DNA from: JAIMBK01 sp040755215 | GTDB taxonomy: Bacteria; Bacillota; Desulfotomaculia; Desulfotomaculales; Nap2-2B | DNA: 64,000 nt | NCBI GenBank assembly: GCA_040755215.1 | Contig: JBFMBG010000001.1 | Span: forward strand, 50,400 to 114,399 | Direction of reading: 5' to 3' | Part shown: piece by piece, positions 58,430-64,000 of the stretch | Numbering within the stretch: position 1 is the first letter of the stretch | How the letters are laid out: each line of letters begins with the position of its first letter | Notes under the pieces: generated by a model | Seen by the model: only the letters and a program-made list of their open reading frames with translations | The model's database searches: none | Told to the model about the DNA's origin: nothing | Program-made: the position numbers and the translations under genes

Positions 58430-58879
58430 CTATTTTTTCTTGTTGTTTTTCAGGGCAGTCTTAAACTGGTAATAATGCTTTTTCAGTAATTCCAGGTAAT
58501 CATTTTCCTTAAACAGAGGCGCAACAATTTCAAACAGCGCCGGAGCGAAAGCCGATTGCACCATCATTGGCGTTAAGGCCGGTCCCTTCAAATCGCGAAC
58601 CATCTGGTCGGGTTTCGCCAATCCCATCCACCGTGTGTAAAACCGGAGGGGCTCCCACCCGTAATTGATGCTGGCCAAAATCCGGTCGGGGGCATTTTCC
58701 GCAATAACCCACAGATAGATGACCCGGCAATCGCATTTCGGGTCTGCGCAGTAAGCGTCCAGCAATCCGTAGTCGCCATCGGGAAGCTTCAGGTGATTTT
58801 TAATGAAAATCCAGCGCATCTCGGGTTCCGCTGTTGCCGGACATACGGAATAAAAGGGTAAAATTTCGCCGCTCATCAT
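58430..58879 (-). CDS. Unknown protein with a CDC metal-like motif
   Basis: 149 residues from ATG 58879 after AAGGAGCAAG. Contains LLDAYCADPKCDCRVIYLWV (~residues 35-54), a Cys-rich segment, and IDRILASINYGWEPLRFYTR-like beta structure. It lies 11 bases upstream of the SEC-C gene. I do not recognise the family, but proteins with this motif are often next to SEC-C and pRiA4b genes. Confidence 0.65.
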   Translation of the reverse strand: MMSGEILPFYSVCPATAEPEMRWIFIKNHLKLPDGDYGLLDAYCADPKCDCRVIYLWVIAENAPDRILASINYGWEPLRFYTRWMGLAKPDQMVRDLKGPALTPMMVQSAFAPALFEIVAPLFKENDYLELLKKHYYQFKTALKNNKKK

Positions 58880-58973
58880 CTTGCTCCTTTTTGATTTATG
58901 TACTTGCAACGGCCTGCGGCAGACCGTTTGCAACAAAAGCTCCCTTATTCTTCGCCCACGGACATCGCGGGAT

Positions 58974-59558
58974 TCAGGTCACTTTTGCCAGCGCCCGGTT
59001 CACTTCGTTTATATAGAAATATTCCGGGTCAAACTTTCTCCCGCCCGTGTCCTTTTCCGCCCAGACCAGGTAATCATTGTACTCCGGGTACCCGGGGTCG
59101 CTGATAACGCGCAGAAATTCTTCATAACCCGATACTCCTCCTACGTCCTCCGGCGGCCGGTAGCGGGCCCCGGCGACGCATACCGGGTAACGCCGCCCTT
59201 CTTCGGCCGGCAGCACTTTTTCCAGGACCACCTCATGCCGCCAGTTATCTCCGAAGTCGTAGGTATAGACGCACCTTTTGCGTTCGCTGAGCAGAGCGTC
59301 GACTTTCGTTCTTTTGGCGTTCAGCTCTTTTGCGCCTCCGTACAGTTCTCCCGGGGCGTAATCGGGATCAGGAACGTGGATCACCACATCACCGAAGTCA
59401 AAATTAAATAGGTGGTAGTCCTGCCAGCCAAAGGCGGCCTGAATGATCTTGTGCAGCTTATAAAAAGTAATGCCTGCTGGCACCAAGACCCGCCTCCAGA
59501 TGGGCGGCTCAATTTTTTGTAAAGTTATCTTAAGCTGGTAAACTGCGTTTGGCCCCAT
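58974..59558 (-). CDS. Plasmid pRiA4b ORF-3-family protein
   Basis: 194 residues. The family pattern is clear: VYQLKITLQKIEPPIWRRVL (~residues 6-25), TFYKLHKIIQAAFGWQDYHL (~31-50), CVYTYDFGDNWRHEVVLEKV (~96-115) and RRYPVCVAGARYRPPEDVGG (~121-140). Such proteins are widespread in plasmids and mobile regions with unknown function. ATG 59558 after AAAGGTAGC. Confidence 0.9.
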   Translation of the reverse strand: MGPNAVYQLKITLQKIEPPIWRRVLVPAGITFYKLHKIIQAAFGWQDYHLFNFDFGDVVIHVPDPDYAPGELYGGAKELNAKRTKVDALLSERKRCVYTYDFGDNWRHEVVLEKVLPAEEGRRYPVCVAGARYRPPEDVGGVSGYEEFLRVISDPGYPEYNDYLVWAEKDTGGRKFDPEYFYINEVNRALAKVT

Positions 59559-59631
59559 GATCCGCTACCTTTCTTTTTTGTCCGGAACGGGAAGGAGAGC
59601 AATATTCTTCCTGATATTTTTCGCACCCGCT

Positions 59632-60813
59632 CTATCCTTTAGAGCTGTCTTTACTGTTTATCCTTTCGAGGCCGCCCGGATCGCGCTTTTGCACTGTCGG
59701 GATAACCGTTGGTTTAGGTTTTTCTTTTAAAAACGCACCTTTATATTTTCTCATCAGCACCGGGAAGTCCTTTTCGTTGCTCCAGTTCCGTTTGTTAAAC
59801 AGGACGGCAAAAACTTTTTGCGCGTTTTCCGGATACCTTTCGACCATTTTTCGAAACGGCAGGGGGGAAATGGTATCGCTCCAGAGGTAGCCCAAAATTG
59901 CCTCTTTGCACTCTTCGTCTTTAATCAGTTCGGGGTCTTTGAACGGCTCCATGAACAGCTTAAAATCCGTGTAAGTGTTAAAGCCTTCGGTTTCGTCGAA
60001 AATCACGCCGGCTGAATCGGCGCCAGCTAATTTTTCGGGAACGGGAAAGGTCGATTTAAGGCCTGCGTATTTCGCTTTTTCCGATTCGGAGAGCCTGCTT
60101 TTTGCTTTTTCGGTGTAATAAGTCAGAAATCCTTCCATCGTCTCCTGTAGTTTTTCGCCGGGAACGACTATTATTTCATCCCCAAAGTAAGAGATGAACT
60201 CACTCCTTAATTTTTTCTGCATCTGCCAGCCCTGTGCCCACTTCTCCTTGTTTTTCCCGAGCGAGGCAGGAAGGTTTGATTTAACTATTTTTAATGCTTC
60301 TTCTTCGAGCATTGATCTGGCTTCGGAGGGATAATGCAAAGACACCCCGCTCAGCAAGTAAATATCGTCTAAGGGGACCAGGCGGGTGACAACAAATTCC
60401 CCGGCCGAAAGCCTTTTCAGGCCCTGCTTACCTATATTCGAGGTAACTGTGTACTCCGCCTCGTCAATCAAGTTATACAGTCTGACTGTATCCTCGTCAA
60501 CTGATTTTACTTCGAAAATCCCCTCAAATGATTCCTTCCAGCCTTCGAGGATGGCTACCTCTGATCCTGATAAGCGACCCTTGTTTTCCTTGATGAAACG
60601 GTCTATCAAGGAGTCGCCGTTCCTAAACCGGTAGCAGTGGATGAACCAATCAACGGCGTTAACTTCGTCGCGTTCTCCTTTTATTTCGCGGCCTTTAAAA
60701 TACCTGGTTAAAATTAATGGCCTAAAATTCTTTTCCCTCTTCCGGTAATATTCCACGAGGCTCTTTTTTAAGCGCAGGGCCAGCTCGACGCACTCTTGCA
60801 TTTCTTTTCGCAT
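59632..60813 (-). CDS. Unknown 393-residue protein
   Basis: ATG 60813 after GGAGGCGCAGATA overlaps the stop of the SEC-C gene (TAATG). A helical N-terminal part (ELALRLKKSLVEYYRKREKN) is followed by a beta-rich middle (FEGIFEVKSVDEDTVRLYNL, FVVTRLVPLDDIYLLSGVSL) and a helical C-terminal half. No catalytic motif is recognised. The last ~35 residues are basic and disordered. It is a member of the SEC-C/pRiA4b run. Confidence 0.65.
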   Translation of the reverse strand: MRKEMQECVELALRLKKSLVEYYRKREKNFRPLILTRYFKGREIKGERDEVNAVDWFIHCYRFRNGDSLIDRFIKENKGRLSGSEVAILEGWKESFEGIFEVKSVDEDTVRLYNLIDEAEYTVTSNIGKQGLKRLSAGEFVVTRLVPLDDIYLLSGVSLHYPSEARSMLEEEALKIVKSNLPASLGKNKEKWAQGWQMQKKLRSEFISYFGDEIIVVPGEKLQETMEGFLTYYTEKAKSRLSESEKAKYAGLKSTFPVPEKLAGADSAGVIFDETEGFNTYTDFKLFMEPFKDPELIKDEECKEAILGYLWSDTISPLPFRKMVERYPENAQKVFAVLFNKRNWSNEKDFPVLMRKYKGAFLKEKPKPTVIPTVQKRDPGGLERINSKDSSKG

Positions 60814-61298
60814 TATCTGCGCCTCCCTTCTTTAAAAGCTGGCTTAGATAAAGCCCGCAGGATTTTTTTCGTGGGATAGCCGAAAATTGTCCTGATGCGG
60901 CCCGATTGCTCCAGAACAACGAACTTCTCGCCGTCAATGCGGTAGCTTGCCTGCCACGCAACGGCATAACCCTTTGGTGTCTCTGTAACGGTAAATGATT
61001 CTCTTTCCCCGCCCCGCGCCAGACAAAGCGCCATTTTATCTTCGGGGTCAAGCATCCAGGCATCGCCTGTCTCCGTGGAAAACAAGACCAGGGGGCCGAT
61101 GGTGACGATACGGGCCTCACCGTTATGCGCCCGGCCGATAATGTAGTCGATCTCGCCGGGAATATTCAATTTCAGAATTTGAACCCGTAGTCGCCTGGCC
61201 TTAGCCCCGGGAAGCTGCGCCGGTTCCTTGTCCAGGCAGCAATGCTTATATTTGCGTCCGCTCCCGCAAGGACAAGGAGCATTTCGTGGTATTTTCAC
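60813..61298 (-). CDS. Small SEC-C domain protein
   Basis: 161 residues from GTG 61298 after GGAGAGGGCGG. The N-terminus KIPRNAPCPCGSGRKYKHCC is a SEC-C zinc motif. The remainder is beta-strand-rich (ARIVTIGPLVLFSTETGDAW, FVVLEQSGRIRTIFGYPTKK). It is co-translated with the 393-residue protein (TAATG overlap). Confidence 0.8.
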   Translation of the reverse strand: MKIPRNAPCPCGSGRKYKHCCLDKEPAQLPGAKARRLRVQILKLNIPGEIDYIIGRAHNGEARIVTIGPLVLFSTETGDAWMLDPEDKMALCLARGGERESFTVTETPKGYAVAWQASYRIDGEKFVVLEQSGRIRTIFGYPTKKILRALSKPAFKEGRRR

Positions 61299-61323
61299 AT
61301 AAAACCGCCCTCTCCTGGAGTTT

Positions 61324-61992
61324 TTACCGGTTGGCAAACCACGTCCGGTAGTCGTCTACCGGCTGATAGTTTGGCGAATCCTCATCCAACACTTCCAGGT
61401 CAACTAAAGGAAAGAGGTATTTTTTACGCCCGCGCCAGACCTCGACAATGACGCCGTATAGCTCGTCCACCATGGAAAGTCTCTTTACGCTCACCCGGTC
61501 GCCCTGACGCAACGGCCCTCTTTCCTGGTACTCCGCGATCTCCGCCTCGAAAGGGAAAACCAAAACTTTTCTGAAATGGTTTTCCCAGGCGTCAAAGGCT
61601 CCTCCGCCATCTTTTTCCTCCACGCCGGCCAGCACTTCATTAATTCGTCTGCCCTCTTCGCCCAGCCAGCTCCAGGCATGCTTTCTAGAAATTTCTGCGA
61701 GCGCTTCTTCGACATCTTCTTCGGTGTCCCGCGCTGCCGCCGGCTCGACCTCTTCCGGGGCGAGGTAAATAACGGCGTAATCTGTCCCTTCCTCTTCACG
61801 CTGGTCAATAAAAGAAGCGGGCATATTTTTTAAGGTTATGCTGTCCCATTTGATCCCGACGAGAATACTGCCATCCTCATCTTTTTCAATTTCAAAGATC
61901 CTTCCCTGCCACCCCCCGATGCATAAATCCTCCTGATCAGGACACATGATCCCTTCCTTTACTTTAACCGAATCTCCCGGCTTGATGTTCAA
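61324..61992 (-). CDS. Calcium-binding-like protein of the SEC-C run
   Basis: 222 residues from TTG 61992, 9 bases after GGAGG and overlapping the previous frame's stop (TTGA). The N-terminus NIKPGDSVKVKEGIMCPDQE, GWQGRIFEIEKDEDGS and GIKWDSITLKNMP looks like an SH3-like barrel; a similar barrel recurs at the C-terminus (LRQGDRVSVKRLSMVDELYG). The helical middle carries FDAWENHFRKVLVFPFEAEI, seen in calcium-binding proteins of plasmid type. Family assignment uncertain. Confidence 0.65.
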   Translation of the reverse strand: MNIKPGDSVKVKEGIMCPDQEDLCIGGWQGRIFEIEKDEDGSILVGIKWDSITLKNMPASFIDQREEEGTDYAVIYLAPEEVEPAAARDTEEDVEEALAEISRKHAWSWLGEEGRRINEVLAGVEEKDGGGAFDAWENHFRKVLVFPFEAEIAEYQERGPLRQGDRVSVKRLSMVDELYGVIVEVWRGRKKYLFPLVDLEVLDEDSPNYQPVDDYRTWFANR

Positions 61993-62305
61993 AGCAGGCC
62001 ACCTCCTAAATCTAATGCAGGTCTTGTCTTTCTTTTTTCCAGACACTTTTGGAGGATGCTGAAAGCAGTATCCAAATCGCCGCCGTAGGCACATTCAACG
62101 GCAACGTCAATCGGATCTGCCAACCCGTCAGGATCAGCCTCGAAATGATCTGTTCCATTTGGTACACCAGGCGCCTGCCGGACTTGAGCACTGCTTGCAC
62201 CCATTCGGGTAAACCGGCTGGCATCCGGCCGTCGGCATCGACTCCCCACAGCCCGGCAAAGTCATCATAAGGATCCCAGGCGGTCCGCAAAAACAGTTTG
62301 AGCGG
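61989..62305 (-). pseudogene. Frameshifted upstream gene of the SEC-C run
   Basis: The upstream frame reads RTAWDPYDDFAGLWGVDADG, RMPAGLPEWVQAVLKSGRRL and VYQMEQI. At about 62150 coding sense jumps to another frame, EADPDGLADPIDVAVECAYG, FSILQKCLEKRK, ending at 61989 with a TTGA overlap to the next gene. That coupling shows the downstream frame is genuine. A single indel, or sequencing error, separates the two parts. Confidence 0.6.
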
Positions 62306-62313
62306 AAGCGGCG

Positions 62314-62430
62314 TTAAAAGATAGAAACGTCGATGAAGGAATCAACTACCCAGCCGGAAATATATGTGGTGCCCTTGTAGCGCCATTCTTTGGCGGGAAG
62401 AACTTTCAGGAATAGCGTATTTTGACCTGG
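62314..62430 (-). pseudogene. Short C-terminal relic, unknown
   Basis: After a TAG at 62431 the minus strand encodes QNTLFLKVLPAKEWRYKGTT and YISGWVVDSFIDVSIF to a stop at 62314. It is coding-like but has no start and no recognised family. Confidence 0.35.
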
Positions 62431-62464
62431 CTACCTGCCGCCTATGCTATAAACGAACCGGATC

Positions 62465-63166
62465 CTAAACCAAAAATTCTCTTCTCGCCTTCTCCACCTT
62501 TTTCAAATAGTCCCGCGTTTCTTTGTACGGCGGCACCCCTTGGTAGCGCTCCACCGCCCCGGGGCCGGCGTTATAGGCCGCCAGGGCCAGGGTGAGGTTT
62601 CCGTTGTAACGTTCCAGCAGCGATTTCAAGTAGCGGGCGCCGCCTTCAAGGTTTTCCTCTGCGTCCCAGGGATTGCGGACCCCGAGGGCAGCCGCCGTTT
62701 CCGGCATTAGCTGCAGCAAGCCCATGGCGCCTGCCGGCGATAGGGCCGCCGGGTTAAAGCCCGATTCCACTTTTGCCACGGCCTTCAGCAGCGCGGGGTC
62801 CAGGCCGTGTTTTGCGGCCACCCGGCAAATGAGGGAATCCAGTCGTGGGTCCATTTCGGACGGCTTCTTCGGGAGATTGGCCGGCCTGGACGGAGCTGTT
62901 CCAGTTAAGGCAGTCGTTTCACCTTTACGAACGGGTACCGTGAACAGACGGGGGAATACCGGCAAAAGCCAGCACGCTAAAGCAGGAGAGCTGAGGATTG
63001 CCAGCAAAGGCAGGGCTCCCGCAATTCCGGCGCTTGCGGCGAACCGGCTTTCCAGCCGTTCGGCCAGCATTATCCGAAAGGAAATTGCTTGTGGGTTAAC
63101 CGGCCGGGCAACCGGGGAAGTCGAAACTGTTCTTATGGGCTGAAGGCCAAGAAAATCGACGTGCAT
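62465..63166 (-). CDS. SLT-type lytic transglycosylase
   Basis: 233 residues. A hydrophobic stretch (~residues 45-75, ASAGIAGALPLLAILSSPAL) may be a membrane anchor; the catalytic SLT domain starts ~105 with HGLDPALLKAVAKVESGFNP (catalytic Glu in KVESGF), then SPAGAMGLLQLMPETAAALG and LALAAYNAGPGAVERYQGVP. It cleaves peptidoglycan. Genes with this short-N-terminal-motif form in Peptococcaceae may serve flagellar rod passage, but none of the flagellar genes is adjacent. The start overlaps the ADP-ribosylglycohydrolase relic. Confidence 0.9.
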   Translation of the reverse strand: MHVDFLGLQPIRTVSTSPVARPVNPQAISFRIMLAERLESRFAASAGIAGALPLLAILSSPALACWLLPVFPRLFTVPVRKGETTALTGTAPSRPANLPKKPSEMDPRLDSLICRVAAKHGLDPALLKAVAKVESGFNPAALSPAGAMGLLQLMPETAAALGVRNPWDAEENLEGGARYLKSLLERYNGNLTLALAAYNAGPGAVERYQGVPPYKETRDYLKKVEKARREFLV

Positions 63167-63668
63167 CGCAACTCTTCCTTGCTTCCGGTTTTGCCTCTAC
63201 TCCAAAATCGGCAACATAGGTGCACATCATGTATAGTTCGGCGGGGTCCCGGTACGCAAAAGCCAACGGAAGCGTCCTCATCAGCGCCCCGTTGCCCGCC
63301 GTGCGCATGCCTTCCTTGTGGACGGCCTCGGCAGCCTTTTGCCAATCCCGGAGTTCCCGGTACTTGGTGAACACCGACCTTATCGTGTTACCGATGTCAG
63401 GCGGGTTCGTCTTGAACCACTCCAGGAATTTTTCGCCAATGTACTGGACAGGGTCGTGGGGGTTGGCTAAAATCCCTTCGGCGACGGCGAGCGTCATCTC
63501 CGTGTCGTCCGTCTACTCGCCGGGCCTTAGGTTCAGCCAGCCACCCCCGACAATTTCTTTTGGCTGGCCATATTTTTGTCGAACTTCTTCTCTGGTTAAA
63601 AACTCTAGGGTAGCCCCCGAGGCGTCGCCAATGGCCACTCCGTACAAGCCGCCGCGGATTTTGTCCAG
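63096..63668 (-). pseudogene. ADP-ribosylglycohydrolase (DraG-like), nonsense-broken and truncated
   Basis: From ~63668 the frame reads LDKIRGGLYGVAIGDASGAT and EVRQKYGQPKEIVGGGWLNL, then a TAG at 63513-63515 in PGE*TDDTEM, where the family has a sense codon before the metal-binding TDDTEM. It then continues LAVAEGILANPHDPVQYIGE and AGNGALMRTLPLA. It loses similarity after TYVADF, where the second metal-binding half should follow. A start is also unclear. So it is a decayed member, not a functional hydrolase. Confidence 0.8.
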
Positions 63669-63687
63669 GGTGGTTCATCCCCCTTGC

Positions 63688-63936
63688 CTAAAGCTTCTTA
63701 ATCCGCTTACCAAACACGTTATTGAATTCGATCACGGTTTCGACCGCCCAATCCTGAAGGGAGTCCAGTTCCTTTTCGTCAGCGTCAATGCTTCCTTCGC
63801 GGTACAAAACAACACGGCAGGCCTGGGCGTAATCAAGCCTTTCCCAGCTTAGCTCCGTTCCAAGCTCCTTCTCAATATTCTCTTTATCCAGAACCCGTTC
63901 TATATACCTTAAATTTTGATTACCTCTACCTTTGGT
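63688..63936 (-). CDS. DUF4268-like C-terminal domain (partial)
   Basis: The minus-strand frame opens at 63936 and ends at 63688: IERVLDKENIEKELGTELSW, ERLDYAQACRVVLYREGSID and WAVETVIEFNNVFGKRIKKL. The pattern fits the C-terminus of DUF4268 proteins. There is no good start codon, so it is probably the end of a gene frame-shifted near 63910. Confidence 0.5.
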   Translation of the reverse strand, partial: TKGRGNQNLRYIERVLDKENIEKELGTELSWERLDYAQACRVVLYREGSIDADEKELDSLQDWAVETVIEFNNVFGKRIKKL

Positions 63937-64000
63937 TTATATTTCTCAGGTAAGCCTAACGTTTTTCAGCCCGTTTTTCTCAAATTCAGAAGAATACTTC
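63909..64000 (-). pseudogene. Fragmentary coding sequence at the window edge
   Basis: Reading in from the right edge, YSSEFEKNGLKNVRL and, after a shift, LPEKYKPKVEVIKI end at 63909. It may be the continuation of the DUF4268-like gene with frameshifts or a different gene. The window ends before this can be judged. Confidence 0.3.

Noticed and set aside
1..64000. CRISPR array, Cas genes or rRNA genes
   Set aside because: No regularly spaced direct repeats of 24-40 bases and no rRNA-like or Cas-like sequence were noticed on reading through.

Overview
The window looks like a chromosome segment of an anaerobic, motile, spore-former-type Firmicute, most like the Peptococcaceae (Desulfotomaculum/Pelotomaculum relatives). 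This rests on strong GGAGG ribosome sites, frequent TTG/GTG starts, the FliK-like/FlhB-like orphan pair known from Bacillus and Clostridia, RsbU/RsbW/RsbV-type partner switching, a Firmicute-type flagellar set, many toxin-antitoxin pairs and a fairly high G+C for the phylum. The species assignment is inference; no rRNA is present.

Region by region. 1-5.7 kb: a tightly overlapping plus-strand operon with a sigma-54-activator-like AAA domain fused to a membrane polyferredoxin (5' end outside the window), a membrane PP2C phosphatase, an anti-sigma-type kinase, a STAS protein and a haloalkane-dehalogenase-like hydrolase. 5.8-10.6 kb: HicAB, a truncated XRE regulator, a stand-alone AAA ATPase with a promoter carrying paired palindromes, an ImmA-type protease, and several minus-strand phage relics including the C-terminus of a family A DNA polymerase. 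10.6-11.1 kb: four tRNA genes on the minus strand (Asn, Met/Ile2, Glu, Val) with a strong promoter and a terminator. 11.1-19.8 kb: conserved unknowns, a metallo-beta-lactamase-fold hydrolase, a YkgJ-type cysteine-cluster protein, two HepT/MntA pairs in opposite gene order, the FliK-like/FlhB-like pair, a cyclic-nucleotide-domain/DUF2225 protein and a Uma2-type protein.

19.9-34.4 kb: a minus-strand flagellin glycan cluster (pseudaminic-acid type: PseB, PseC, PseG, PseF, PseI, plus an ATP-grasp enzyme, two glycosyltransferases and a methyltransferase). It is interrupted by a block of TumE/TumA, VapBC and MazEF/PemK pairs with a transposase relic, and it carries a truncated second pseB and a frame-broken beta-helix gene. 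35.0-42.6 kb: flagellin, a Maf-type flagellin glycosyltransferase, FlaG, FliD, FliS and a FliT-like chaperone, with a two-gene antisense cassette (aspartyl protease) between fliD and fliS. 42.2-52.0 kb, minus strand: motB, motA, cheW, cheA, cheB, flgM, flgN, flgK, flgL and a second flaG, with a good sigma-28 promoter before flgM. The Pse enzymes supply the sugar, Maf would attach it to flagellin, and the neighbouring genes build the filament, motor and chemotaxis core.

52.0-57.5 kb: UbiB-like kinase, ComB phosphatase, a tRNA-Val with an integrase relic beside it, a DUF72 protein, a radical-SAM relic and a YjbQ protein. 57.5-62.3 kb: a minus-strand run of poorly known genes with two SEC-C zinc proteins and a pRiA4b ORF-3-type protein. 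62.4-64 kb: a lytic transglycosylase, an ADP-ribosylglycohydrolase pseudogene and a partial DUF4268-like gene at the window edge. No CRISPR array and no intact insertion sequence were seen.
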